DNA of 64,000 bases from Streptomyces sp. CA-210063 (GTDB taxonomy: Bacteria; Actinomycetota; Actinomycetes; Streptomycetales; Streptomycetaceae). The notes beneath the pieces are model-generated. The model was not told the origin of the DNA. It was given only the letters and a program-made list of their open reading frames with translations, and did not search any database. Made by a program: the position numbers and the translations under genes. Below are positions 8,528-17,087 of the stretch, piece by piece. How positions within the stretch are numbered: the stretch's first letter is position 1; each line of letters starts with the position of its first letter. The stretch covers positions 1,488,001 through 1,552,000 of the forward strand of contig NZ_CP102512.1 in assembly GCF_024612015.1 (NCBI RefSeq), in the 5' to 3' direction.

Positions 8528-9478
8528 ATGGCTGATGGTATCGACCGCTACGTGCTCTCGCCCGCGGCGACCTGGTCCCGCGACGGCGACGAGCTGCGCG
8601 TCTTTTCCGACGAGGTACTGCTGGTTCGACGCTGCCCTGAATCGATGTTCGAATGGCTCAAAGCGGTCTCCGACGAGCCGGCCGGCCTCGCAGCTCCGAG
8701 CGGAAGCCAAGTGGACGCCATCGTGCGTACGCTGATTCGGCTTCGCCTCGTAGTCGCGCCGTTCGACCGTTCGTGGCACTCGTCCGCTTGGCGGAACCAG
8801 GTCGAGTACTTCGCGGCCTTGGGTCTGGATGCCGGCGCGGCACAGGATCGGCTGCGCGCGGCCCACGTGACCGTTCTCGGCGTCGGCGGCATCGGCGGCG
8901 CGGTGCTGGCTGAGATCGTGGGTGCGGGCGTGGGCGGGCTCACGCTCGTGGACGGCGACCGGGTCGCGCTGGAGAACTTGAACCGTCAATATCTCTATCG
9001 GCGTTGTGACGTCGGACGGGCAAAGGTCGATGTGGCCCGCGAGTGGGTGCGTGAGCGTCTCCCTGAAGCGGAGCCGACCGCTGTCATGGAAACCATCACG
9101 ACCAGCGAGGCGTTGGTGCCGTACCTGCGAGAAGGTGGGTTCCTCGTTGTCGCGGCCGACCGTCCTGCGTCGCTGCCGGAACTGTGCGCTCAAGCCTGTC
9201 TTGAGCGCGGAGCGTCGATGATCACGGGAGGCTGCGGCCTCCGAGTAGGGTCGAGTGGCCCGTTGATCCGGCCGGCCGATGTCCCGGCCTTCATCGCGTC
9301 ACGCCAAGAGGCAAAGGCCACGGCCGGAGCCGCGGTCACACCGATGGCGGCCTCGTTCGGCCCGGTCAATACGCTGGTAGGCGCGACGATGGGCCGTGAT
9401 CTCATCTTCGGCATACTCGGTGTGAGCGCCCGAACGACTTCGCATCGCGTCGAGCTGCTGGGGACGGCTCTGACCTGA
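8528..9478 (+). CDS. MccB/ThiF-like E1 adenylating enzyme with putative N-terminal leader-binding domain
   Basis: The 316-residue protein has the E1 nucleotide-binding loop LGVGGIGG at residues 117-124. It also has NLNRQYLYRRCDVGRAK, with the conserved Arg and Lys of the ThiF/MoeB/MccB fold, and the conserved Asp in VVAADRP. Residues 1-90 form a separate small alpha/beta segment resembling the winged-helix peptide clamp of MccB or other RiPP recognition elements. The expected zinc-binding CxxC pairs of MoeB are absent, as in MccB. MccB adenylylates the C-terminus of microcin C peptide; here the likely target is the 53-residue peptide ending RRC. ATG at 8528 follows AAGGAAG. The gene ends the cluster. 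Confidence 0.82.
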   Translation: MADGIDRYVLSPAATWSRDGDELRVFSDEVLLVRRCPESMFEWLKAVSDEPAGLAAPSGSQVDAIVRTLIRLRLVVAPFDRSWHSSAWRNQVEYFAALGLDAGAAQDRLRAAHVTVLGVGGIGGAVLAEIVGAGVGGLTLVDGDRVALENLNRQYLYRRCDVGRAKVDVAREWVRERLPEAEPTAVMETITTSEALVPYLREGGFLVVAADRPASLPELCAQACLERGASMITGGCGLRVGSSGPLIRPADVPAFIASRQEAKATAGAAVTPMAASFGPVNTLVGATMGRDLIFGILGVSARTTSHRVELLGTALT

Positions 9479-9483
9479 GCTTG

Positions 9484-9997
9484 GCTTTTGTCCCCGCTGA
9501 GCTCGGTGCTCCTGGATCGATTCGGCGCGTTTGGCCGTCTTGCCGACGTCGTGGTGCCTGGCCTGGTGCTTGTTCTTCGGTGCGGTCCAGCCGAGGGTCT
9601 GCTTCATCAGCCGGAAGGTGTGCTCCAGGTCGAAGCGGCGCAGGAACGACTGCCATCAGCGGTCGATGTCCGTAGGTGTGGCCCTGTCTGCCGAGGACCA
9701 CAGCCAGACGGGTTTCGGGTCGCGGTCGCCCGGCAGGTGCTCGACCTTCAGCCGGATCAACGTGCCGTGGAGGATGGGCGGTTCTTCGTGGGCGTGCTCC
9801 AGCCAGGGGCCGCGGTGGGTGGGTCCGGGGTGCATCCGGTCCCAGGAGGTCGCCCCGGCGGTGCCGTAGCGGGTGGTTGCGGTGGACGCGGTGAGGTCGG
9901 GGGTGCGCCAGCCGTCGCGCAGGCATGTCCTGTTTCCGCAGGTGAGAGGCGCAGGACCTGGACCGCCACCGCCTCGCCCCCTCATCGAGCCGATCAC
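9484..9997 (-). pseudogene. Degenerate IS-type DDE transposase remnant
   Basis: The minus strand encodes pieces typical of a large Streptomyces transposase family: WDRMHPGPTHRGPWLEH, HGTLIRLKVEHLPGDR, PKPVWLWSSA and FLRRFDLEHTFRLMKQTLGW. A TGA at 9656-9658 interrupts the frame where relatives carry Cys before Trp. After GWTAPK the sequence jumps to a C-terminal-like stretch ending GKTAKRAES, so an internal block is missing. The N-terminal half is also absent. The remnant is inactive and fills the gap between the E1 enzyme and the tRNA gene. Outer limits are approximate and I found no terminal inverted repeats. Confidence 0.75.
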
Positions 9998-10097
9998 GAG
10001 GCTCGAGGCCCCAGAAACGACGAATTACCGGTGAGTCACATGACTCGACCGGTAATTCGTGAACGCTTCGGGATGATCTCGTGAACGTCCCACTGTG

Positions 10098-10182
10098 TGT
10101 CCGAGGGGGGACTTGAACCCCCACGCCCGATAAAGGGCACTAGCACCTCAAGCTAGCGCGTCTGCCATTCCGCCACCCGGAC
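10098..10182 (-). tRNA. tRNA-Leu(GAG)
   Basis: A complete class II cloverleaf can be drawn. The acceptor stem is GTCCGGG/CTCGGAC, the D-stem GCG/CGC, and the anticodon stem CTAGC/GCTAG around loop TTGAGGT with anticodon GAG. A long variable arm (TGCCC...GGGCG) and T-stem GGGGG/CCCCC with TTCAAGT follow. The 3' CCA is not encoded. The 3' end faces the transposase remnant and the RiPP locus, the usual orientation for island integration at a tRNA gene. Confidence 0.96.
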
Positions 10183-10283
10183 CAGGTGTATGCCGCCTTG
10201 ACGGGGGTGTTCCCCGCGGCGACATGGACAACAATACCAAGATTTCGGAGTGCCCTTCACCTGCATATCCGGGCTCCGGGCAG

Positions 10284-10319
10284 GGCCGTGCGGGCCTCAC
10301 CGAGCAGGCCCGCACGGCC
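10284..10319 (-). terminator. Hairpin terminator after the aldehyde dehydrogenase gene
   Basis: GGCCGTGCGGGCCT and its perfect complement AGGCCCGCACGGCC form a 14-bp stem with an 8-base loop. It lies 38 bp after the stop of the leftward aldehyde dehydrogenase gene. There is no U-run, as is usual for Streptomyces terminators. Confidence 0.7.
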
Positions 10320-10356
10320 TCACCTGGGGTGATCGGACAGTCACGATCCGGCCATG

Positions 10357-11907
10357 TCAGGCCGCGGACGGCATGAGGTGGTACTCGGGGAAGTTCCCCG
10401 GCAGCCGCTCCCCCGCCGGACCGCGTGTGACCGCCTTCACGAGCAGTTCGCCGCCGACGAAGGCGCCCCGCCAGGACGCGCCGAAGCCACCGAAGAGCTC
10501 CTCGCGGTCGCCGCGGGAGCGGGGTTTGCCGTGGCCGACCTTGAACGCCCGGATCTGGGGTGCCAGCCGCTCGTACGTCGCGTGGTCGTCGGTGGAGAGG
10601 GTGGCGACGAGCGCGCCGTTCGAGGCGTTCATGGCGGCGAGCAGCTCGGCCTCGGTGTCGACGAGAACGATGGTGTCGACCGGGCCGAAGGGTTCCGCGT
10701 GGTGCAGCGGGGAGGCCGAGGGCGGGTTGAGGAGGGTGACGGGCTGGACGTACGCGCCGGTGTCCTGGCCGGGCAGGAAGCGCGCGTCGGCGAGCTTGCC
10801 CCGGTGGAGCGGGACGGCGCCCCGGTCTATGGCCTCGGCGACCTGGTCGGTCAGCTCCTTGGCCTTGGCCGCGTTGATGACGGGCCCGAAGTCCAGCTTC
10901 GGGTACGGGTCGTCGGGGTGCTCCACGGCCAGCGGGTGGCCGACCCTGAGCGTGCGGACCGCCGGGAGGTACGCCGCCAGGAACTCGTGGAACAGCTCAC
11001 GCTGGACGACGAAACGCGGGTACGCCGTGCACCGCTGTTTGCCGTAGTCGAAGAGCTTGGGGATGACGGCGGTGAGGGTGTCCCAGTCCGTGCAGTTCCA
11101 GATGCCCCAGGTGTTCAGCCCCTCCTGTTCCAGTACATGGCGTTTGCCGAGGTCGGCGACGGCCGTGGCCACCGCGGCGCCGGTGTCGCGGCCACCGACG
11201 AAGGAGACGCAGCCGATCTCGGGGGCGCGTACGAGTGCTTCCGACAGCTCGCCTCCGCTGCCGCTGACGAGGGTGACGGGCAGCCCTTCTCGGGCGGCGA
11301 GCGCACTGGCCAGGGTGAGGCAGGCGACGCCACCGTCGGTCGGGGTCTTGGCGATGACCGCGTTACCCGCCAGTGCCTGCACCAGCATCGCGTGCACGAG
11401 CACGCTCATCGGGTAGTTCCAGCTGGCGATGTTGGAGACCGGGCCGTCGAGCGGGACGCGCCCTTCGACCATGGGTTCGATGCCGTCGACGTACCAGCGG
11501 ACGCCGTCGATGGCCCGGTCCACGTCGGCCTGCGCGAGCCGCCAGGGTTTGCCGATCTCCCAGACGAGGAGGAGGGCGAGCAGTTCGCGGTGCTGGGTGA
11601 GGGCGTCGAGGGTCGCGGCGACCCGGGCACGGCGTTCGTCGAGGGGGACGTGGCGCCAGGCCCGGTGCTGGTCGAGGGAGGCGCGTACCGCCTGGTGCGC
11701 GGTGGCGCCGTCCAGTCGGGGCGGGCCCGCGACGGGGCTGCCGTCGACGGGGCTGGTGGCCGGGAGCGCACGGCCGTCGGCCTGCCAGGCGGCGCCCCAG
11801 AGGTTGAGGACACGGTCGTCCCGGAAGGCTTCGGGGGCGACAGCGAGACAGCGCTGCCAGGCGTCGGTCCAGGAGGTGCCGGATTTGAGGGTGAGGGTGG
11901 ATGGCAT
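10357..11907 (-). CDS. Aldehyde dehydrogenase family protein of the oxalate cluster
   Basis: The 516-residue protein has the NAD(P)-dependent aldehyde dehydrogenase layout. SWNYP carries the conserved Asn, LEQEGLN takes the place of the usual LELGG stretch with the general-base Glu, and KQRCTAYPR carries the catalytic Cys. The C-terminal FGGFGASWRGAF replaces the common GGxKxSG region, so this is a divergent member. It is third in the leftward operon sucC-sucD-aldehyde dehydrogenase, 60 bp behind sucD. ATG at 11907 has GGAG six bases upstream. In an oxalate setting a glyoxylate or acyl-CoA-linked semialdehyde oxidation is plausible. The substrate cannot be told from sequence. Confidence 0.85.
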   Translation of the reverse strand: MPSTLTLKSGTSWTDAWQRCLAVAPEAFRDDRVLNLWGAAWQADGRALPATSPVDGSPVAGPPRLDGATAHQAVRASLDQHRAWRHVPLDERRARVAATLDALTQHRELLALLLVWEIGKPWRLAQADVDRAIDGVRWYVDGIEPMVEGRVPLDGPVSNIASWNYPMSVLVHAMLVQALAGNAVIAKTPTDGGVACLTLASALAAREGLPVTLVSGSGGELSEALVRAPEIGCVSFVGGRDTGAAVATAVADLGKRHVLEQEGLNTWGIWNCTDWDTLTAVIPKLFDYGKQRCTAYPRFVVQRELFHEFLAAYLPAVRTLRVGHPLAVEHPDDPYPKLDFGPVINAAKAKELTDQVAEAIDRGAVPLHRGKLADARFLPGQDTGAYVQPVTLLNPPSASPLHHAEPFGPVDTIVLVDTEAELLAAMNASNGALVATLSTDDHATYERLAPQIRAFKVGHGKPRSRGDREELFGGFGASWRGAFVGGELLVKAVTRGPAGERLPGNFPEYHLMPSAA

Positions 11908-11967
11908 GGATTGCTCCGCTCTCGGTGCACAGTCGGGGGCGGGGGGGTGCGTCGGCCACGGGTGAGG

Positions 11968-12852
11968 TCAGACTCCGGCTTCCAGGGCGGCGAGCACGAG
12001 CCGGGCCGTCTCGGTGGGAGTGCTCCCGACCCTCACCCCGACGGCTTCCAGCGCCTCCTTCTTGGCCTGCGCCGTGCCGGACGAGCCGGACACGATCGCC
12101 CCGGCGTGGCCCATCGTCCTGCCCTCGGGCGCGGTGAAGCCGGCGATGTACCCGACGACGGGCTTGGTGATGTGGTCGCGGACGTACGCGGCGGCCCGTT
12201 CCTCCGCGTCGCCGCCGATCTCGCCGATGAGGACGATGAGTTCGGTGTCGGGGTCGTCCTGGAACGCGGCCAGGCAGTCGATGTGGGTGGTGCCGACGAC
12301 GGGGTCGCCGCCGATGCCGACGCAGGTGGAGAAGCCGATGTCGCGGAGTTCGTACATGAGTTGGTAGGTGAGCGTGCCGGACTTGGAGACCAGGCCGATG
12401 CGTCCCGGCTTGGTGATGTCGGCGGGGATGATGCCGGCGTTGGACTGGCCGGGGGTGATCACGCCAGGGCAGTTGGGGCCGATGATCCGGGCGCCCCTGG
12501 ACGCGGCGTACGCGGTGAAGGCGACGGAGTCGTGCACCGGGATGCCTTCGGTGATGACGACGGCGAGGCCGATGCCGGCGTCGGCGGCCTCGATCACCGC
12601 CGCCTTGGCGAAGGCGGGCGGGACGAAGACGACGCTGACGTCGGCGCCGGTGACCTCGATGCCCTCGTGGACGGAGCCGAAGACGGGAACAGCACGGTCG
12701 TCGAAGTCGACGGTCCGGCCGGCCTTGCGGGGGTTGACGCCGCCGACGATGTTCGTGCCGGCCGCGAGCATGCGGCGGGTGTGCTTCATGCCCTCGCCGC
12801 CGGTCATGCCCTGGACGAGGACCTTGCTCTCCTTGGTGAGGTAGATGGCCAT
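11968..12852 (-). CDS. sucD: Succinyl-CoA ligase alpha subunit (oxalate-cluster paralogue)
   Basis: The 294-residue protein has the CoA-binding Rossmann domain at the N-terminus ([16 protein letters not shown]) and the phosphohistidine loop [14 protein letters not shown] with His249. The length is standard. GAGGAG lies upstream of ATG 12852, and the gene starts 11 bp after sucC. The pair forms an alpha2beta2 or alpha-beta enzyme that links acid-CoA formation to NDP/NTP. Streptomyces usually carry another sucCD pair for the TCA cycle, so this one may activate oxalate or another dicarboxylic acid. That specialisation is inferred from the divergent neighbour oxc. Confidence 0.9.
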   Translation of the reverse strand: MAIYLTKESKVLVQGMTGGEGMKHTRRMLAAGTNIVGGVNPRKAGRTVDFDDRAVPVFGSVHEGIEVTGADVSVVFVPPAFAKAAVIEAADAGIGLAVVITEGIPVHDSVAFTAYAASRGARIIGPNCPGVITPGQSNAGIIPADITKPGRIGLVSKSGTLTYQLMYELRDIGFSTCVGIGGDPVVGTTHIDCLAAFQDDPDTELIVLIGEIGGDAEERAAAYVRDHITKPVVGYIAGFTAPEGRTMGHAGAIVSGSSGTAQAKKEALEAVGVRVGSTPTETARLVLAALEAGV

Positions 12853-12863
12853 GACCGGGCTCC

Positions 12864-13994
12864 TCAGATCGCGTGGGCGAGGTCGGCGGCGCGGCGCGCG
12901 GCGCCGTCCATGGTGGTGGCCTGGTGGACGAGGGGGTGGACACGGGCGTCGAGGATCGCCCGGCCCCGTGCGGCGTTGTTGCCGTCGAGGCGGACGACCA
13001 GCGGCTTGGTCAACTGGACGCTGTCCAGGGCCTGCACGATCCCGTCGGCGACCGCGTCGCAGGCGGTGATCCCGCCGAAGACGTTGACGAGGACGGATTT
13101 CACGGCCGGGTCGGAGAGGATGACGGAGAGGCCGTCGGCCATGATCTGGGCGGAGGCGCCGCCGCCGATGTCGAGGAAGTCGGCGGGACGCGCGCCGCAG
13201 CCCGCGACCACGTCGAGGGTCGACATGACGAGTCCGGCGCCGTTGCCGATGACACCGACCTCGCCGTCCAGCTTGACGTAGTTGAGGCCCTTGGCCGCGG
13301 CGGCCGCCTCCAGCGGGTCGTCGTGCGCGAAGCCCTCGTCGCCCCAACGCGCCTGCCGGAAGGTCGCGTTGTCGTCGAGGGTGACCTTGCCGTCGAGGGC
13401 CAGGATCCTTCCCTGTTCGGTACGGACGAGCGGGTTGACCTCGACGAGGAGGGCGTCCTCGCGGGTCAGCACCTCCCAGAGCCGTACGAGGAAGTCGACG
13501 GTCTGTGGCGGCAGGCCGGCCGCCGCCGCGATCTCGGCCGCCTTCGCCGAGGTGACGCCCTCGACGGGGTCGACCGGGATACGGGCCACGGCCTCGGGCC
13601 GGGTCGCGGCGACCTCCTCGATCTCCATGCCGCCCTCGGCCGAGGCGATCGCGAGGAAGCGGCCGGCGGCGCGGTCGAGGACGTAGGAGACGTAGAACTC
13701 GCTCTCGATCGCGACGGGTTCGGCGACCATGACCTTGTGGACGGTGTGGCCCTTGATGTCCATGCCGAGGATCTGTCGCGCCGTCAGTTCGGTCGCGGCC
13801 GGGTCGGCGGCGAGCTTCACTCCGCCCGCCTTGCCCCGCCCTCCGGTCTTCACCTGGGCCTTGACGACGACGCGTCCGCCCAGCCTGCGGGCGATCTCCC
13901 GCGCCTCCTTGGGCGAGTCGGTGACCTCGGCCCGAGGCACCGAGATGCCGTATTCCTCGAAGAGTTCCCTTGCCTGGTGCTCGAAAAGGTCCAT
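12864..13994 (-). CDS. sucC: Succinyl-CoA ligase beta subunit (oxalate-cluster paralogue)
   Basis: The 376-residue ATP-grasp protein begins [17 protein letters not shown], typical of SucC. It has [16 protein letters not shown] for nucleotide binding, and VEVNPLV and [12 protein letters not shown] in the C-terminal ligase domain. AGGAG lies before ATG 13994; a longer frame to 14090 has no ribosome binding site and would run through the operator. It is first in the leftward operon and divergent from oxalyl-CoA decarboxylase across 143 bp, so it is likely co-regulated with it. Acid specificity (succinate, malate or oxalate) is not readable. Confidence 0.9.
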   Translation of the reverse strand: MDLFEHQARELFEEYGISVPRAEVTDSPKEAREIARRLGGRVVVKAQVKTGGRGKAGGVKLAADPAATELTARQILGMDIKGHTVHKVMVAEPVAIESEFYVSYVLDRAAGRFLAIASAEGGMEIEEVAATRPEAVARIPVDPVEGVTSAKAAEIAAAAGLPPQTVDFLVRLWEVLTREDALLVEVNPLVRTEQGRILALDGKVTLDDNATFRQARWGDEGFAHDDPLEAAAAAKGLNYVKLDGEVGVIGNGAGLVMSTLDVVAGCGARPADFLDIGGGASAQIMADGLSVILSDPAVKSVLVNVFGGITACDAVADGIVQALDSVQLTKPLVVRLDGNNAARGRAILDARVHPLVHQATTMDGAARRAADLAHAI

Positions 13995-14063
13995 TCCGGC
14001 TCCTGACTCAAAAGTGCCGCACGCCCCCTGGACACCACCCACCGGATGCGGGATAACAAGCTT

Positions 14064-14087
14064 CATACAGTATTCGTCGACTGTATG
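14064..14087. promoter_or_regulatory. Operator A in the sucC/oxc divergent promoter
   Basis: CATACAGT (14064-14071) and ACTGTATG (14080-14087) form a perfect 8-bp inverted repeat around attcgtcg. It sits between the divergent sucC and oxc starts. The central CGTCGAC element recurs in the promoter at 54284-54311, and a related form occurs upstream of the GntR gene at 41593-41618, so a GntR/FCD dimer is the likely ligand. Confidence 0.65.
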
Positions 14088-14137
14088 CAATCAACCGCGA
14101 GAGCGTTCCAACCCCTACGAAGGGACAGGACTTCGCC

Positions 14138-15823
14138 ATGCCCGACGGCAACAGCCAGGACCTCATTTCCGGTGGTCACCTCGTCGCCAAGGCACTCAAA
14201 GCGGAGGGTGTGGAGGTCATCTACACCTTGTGCGGCGGCCACATCATCGATATCTACGACGGCTGCGTCGACGAGGGCATCGAGGTCGTCGACGTACGCC
14301 ACGAACAGGTCGCCGCCCACGCCGCCGACGGCTACGCCCGTATCACCGGCAAGCCCGGCTGCGCGGTCGTCACCGCCGGCCCCGGTACGACCGACGCCGT
14401 GACCGGTGTCGCCAACGCGTTCCGCGCGGAGTCCCCGATGCTGCTGATCGGCGGCCAGGGGGCGCACACCCAACACAAGATGGGGTCCCTGCAGGACCTG
14501 CCGCACGTCGACATGATGACGCCGATCACCAAGTTCGCGGCGACCGTGCCGGACACGGCCCGCGCCGCCGACATGGTGTCGATGGCGTTCCGCGAGTGCT
14601 ACCACGGCGCCCCCGGGCCCTCCTTCCTGGAGATCCCGCGCGACGTCCTGGACGCCAAGGTGCCCGTGGAGAAGGCACGCGTGCCGAAGGCCGGTGCCTA
14701 CCGGGCCTCGACCCGCTCGGCCGGCGACCCCGAGGCGATCGAGAAGCTCGCCGACCTGCTGGTGCACGCCGAGAAGCCCGCGATCCTGCTGGGCAGCCAG
14801 GTGTGGACGACGCGTGGCACCGAGTCCGCCATCGAGTTGGTGCGGACGTTGAACATCCCGGCGTACATGAACGGCGCGGGGCGCGGCACGCTCCCGCCCG
14901 GCGACCCGCACCACTTCCAGCTCTCCCGCCGGTACGCCTTCTCAGGCGCCGATGTCATCGTCATCGTCGGTACGCCCTTCGACTTCCGTATGGGCTACGG
15001 CAAGCGGCTGTCGCAGGACGCGACCGTCGTGCAGATCGACCTCGACTACCGGACCGTCGGCAAGAACCGCGACATCGACCTCGGCATCGTCGGCGACGCC
15101 GGGCTGATCCTGAAGTCGGTGACCGAGGCGGCCTCCGGACGCCTGAACGGGGGTGCGTCGAAGCGCAAGGAGTGGCTCGACGAACTGCGCACCGCCGAGC
15201 AGACCGCGATCGACAAGCGCCTGCCCAGCCTGAAGTCGGATGCCTCGCCGATCCACCCCTACCGGCTGGTCAGCGAAATCAACGACTTCCTCACCGAGGA
15301 CTCCATCTACATCGGCGACGGCGGCGACATCGTCACCTTCTCCGGGCAGGTCGTGCAGCCCAAGTCACCCGGGCACTGGATGGACCCGGGCCCCCTCGGC
15401 ACGCTCGGCGTCGGCGTCCCCTTCGTGCTCGCCGCCAAGCAGGCACGGCCCGACAAGGAGGTGGTGGCCCTCTTCGGCGACGGCGCCTTCTCCCTCACCG
15501 GCTGGGACTTCGAGACCCTCGTCCGCTACAACCTCCCCTTCGTCGGCATCGTCGGCAACAACTCCTCGATGAACCAGATCCGTTACGGCCAGAAGGCCAA
15601 GTACGGCGAGGAACGCGAGCGGATCGGCAACACCCTCGGCGACGTCCACTACGACAGGTTCGCCCAGATGCTGGGCGGTCACGGCGAGGAGGTCCGCGAC
15701 CCCGCCGACATCGGCCCCGCGCTCCGGCGCGCCCGCGAGTCCGGCAAGCCGTCGCTGATCAACGTCTGGGTCGACCCGGACGCGTACGCCCCCGGAACCA
15801 TGAACCAGACGATGTACAAGTGA
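14138..15823 (+). CDS. oxc: Oxalyl-CoA decarboxylase (ThDP-dependent)
   Basis: The 561-residue protein has the three-domain thiamine diphosphate enzyme layout. Glu56 ([16 protein letters not shown]) matches the cofactor-activating Glu of characterised oxalyl-CoA decarboxylases. [11 protein letters not shown] at residues 447-457 through GNNSSMNQ forms the ThDP/Mg motif. The tail [12 protein letters not shown] is typical of the family. It converts oxalyl-CoA to formyl-CoA and CO2 in the cytoplasm. The formyl-CoA transferase gene follows within 11 bp, and an operator-like palindrome lies 50 bp upstream. Related decarboxylases such as 2-hydroxyacyl-CoA lyase are possible, but the neighbour settles the call. 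Confidence 0.96.
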   Translation: MPDGNSQDLISGGHLVAKALKAEGVEVIYTLCGGHIIDIYDGCVDEGIEVVDVRHEQVAAHAADGYARITGKPGCAVVTAGPGTTDAVTGVANAFRAESPMLLIGGQGAHTQHKMGSLQDLPHVDMMTPITKFAATVPDTARAADMVSMAFRECYHGAPGPSFLEIPRDVLDAKVPVEKARVPKAGAYRASTRSAGDPEAIEKLADLLVHAEKPAILLGSQVWTTRGTESAIELVRTLNIPAYMNGAGRGTLPPGDPHHFQLSRRYAFSGADVIVIVGTPFDFRMGYGKRLSQDATVVQIDLDYRTVGKNRDIDLGIVGDAGLILKSVTEAASGRLNGGASKRKEWLDELRTAEQTAIDKRLPSLKSDASPIHPYRLVSEINDFLTEDSIYIGDGGDIVTFSGQVVQPKSPGHWMDPGPLGTLGVGVPFVLAAKQARPDKEVVALFGDGAFSLTGWDFETLVRYNLPFVGIVGNNSSMNQIRYGQKAKYGEERERIGNTLGDVHYDRFAQMLGGHGEEVRDPADIGPALRRARESGKPSLINVWVDPDAYAPGTMNQTMYK

Positions 15824-15833
15824 GGTGGCCCCG

Positions 15834-17084
15834 ATGACAGCGACGTCAGGTACGCCGACCAAGGCCCTCGAAGGCATCCGCGTCCTCGACATGACGCACG
15901 TCCAGTCCGGCCCGTCCGCCACCCAGCTCCTCGCCTGGCTCGGCGCGGACGTGGTGAAGCTGGAGGCGCCGACCGGGGACATCACGCGCAAGCAGCTGCG
16001 CGACCTCCCGGACGTCGACTCGCTCTACTTCACGATGCTCAACTGCAACAAGCGGAGCATCACCCTCAACACCAAGACCGAGCGCGGCAAGGAGATCCTC
16101 ACCGAGCTGATCCGGCGCTCCGACGTCATGGTCGAGAACTTCGGACCCGGCGCGGTCGACCGCATGGGCTTCACCTGGGACCGCATCCAGGAGATCAATC
16201 CGCGGATCGTCTATGCCTCCATCAAGGGGTTCGGCGAAGGCCCCTACACCAACTTCAAGGCGTACGAGGTCGTCGCGCAGGCCATGGGCGGGTCGATGTC
16301 GACCACCGGCTTCGAGGACGGGCCGCCGCTGGCGACGGGGGCCCAGATCGGGGACTCGGGCACGGGCATCCACGCCGTGGCGGGGATTCTCGCGGCGCTG
16401 TACCAGCGGGAGAACACCGGGCGCGGTCAGCGGGTCAATGTGGCCATGCAGCACGCCGTCCTCAACCTCTGCCGGGTGAAGCTGAGGGACCAGCAGCGGC
16501 TGGCACAGGGCCCGCTCCGTGAATATCCCAACGACGACTTCGGCGACGAGGTTCCCAGGTCCGGAAACGCGTCCGGCGGCGGCCAGCCCGGCTGGGCGGT
16601 CAAGTGCGCGCCGGGCGGTCCGAACGACTACGTGTACGTCATCGTGCAGCCCGTCGGCTGGCAGCCCGTCAGCGAGCTCATCGGCCGGCCCGAGCTGGCG
16701 GACGACCCCGAGTGGGCGACGCCGGAGGCCCGGCTGCCCAAGCTCAACAAGATGTTCCAGCTGATCGAGGAGTGGTCGTCCACCCTGCCCAAGTGGGAGG
16801 TGCTGGAGCGGCTCAACGCCCACAACATCCCGTGCGGGCCGATCCTCTCCACCAAGGAGATCATCGAGGACGAGTCCCTGGTCTCCAACGAGATGGTCGT
16901 CACCGTGCCGCATCCCGAACGCGGCGACTTCGTGACCGTCGGCAGCCCGCTGAAGCTGTCCGACTCCCCCGTGGACGTGACCAGTTCACCGCTGCTCGGC
17001 GAGCACAACGAAGAGGTCTACGTCGGCGAGCTCGGCCTCGGCGACGAGGAACTGCGCCTGCTCAAGTCGAACGGAGTGATCTGA
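15834..17084 (+). CDS. frc: Formyl-CoA:oxalate CoA-transferase (class III)
   Basis: The 416-residue CaiB/BaiF family protein begins [18 protein letters not shown]. It carries the catalytic Asp174 in [13 protein letters not shown], and [16 protein letters not shown] for CoA binding. It transfers CoA from formyl-CoA to oxalate, feeding oxalyl-CoA back to the decarboxylase and releasing formate for the formate dehydrogenase encoded at 55-60 kb. I chose ATG 15834, which has GAGG eight bases upstream; an in-frame GTG at 15825 is less likely. The next gene starts 3 bp after the stop. Confidence 0.95.
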   Translation: MTATSGTPTKALEGIRVLDMTHVQSGPSATQLLAWLGADVVKLEAPTGDITRKQLRDLPDVDSLYFTMLNCNKRSITLNTKTERGKEILTELIRRSDVMVENFGPGAVDRMGFTWDRIQEINPRIVYASIKGFGEGPYTNFKAYEVVAQAMGGSMSTTGFEDGPPLATGAQIGDSGTGIHAVAGILAALYQRENTGRGQRVNVAMQHAVLNLCRVKLRDQQRLAQGPLREYPNDDFGDEVPRSGNASGGGQPGWAVKCAPGGPNDYVYVIVQPVGWQPVSELIGRPELADDPEWATPEARLPKLNKMFQLIEEWSSTLPKWEVLERLNAHNIPCGPILSTKEIIEDESLVSNEMVVTVPHPERGDFVTVGSPLKLSDSPVDVTSSPLLGEHNEEVYVGELGLGDEELRLLKSNGVI

Positions 17085-17087
17085 TTG

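Noticed and set aside
9402..10124. 240-codon minus-strand frame across the gap before the tRNA
   Set aside because: It is in another frame from the recognisable transposase pieces and is Arg/Pro-rich without motifs.
10354..13281. Plus-strand open frame of 975 codons
   Set aside because: It is the mirror of the sucC, sucD and aldehyde dehydrogenase genes; GC-rich third positions keep the opposite strand open.
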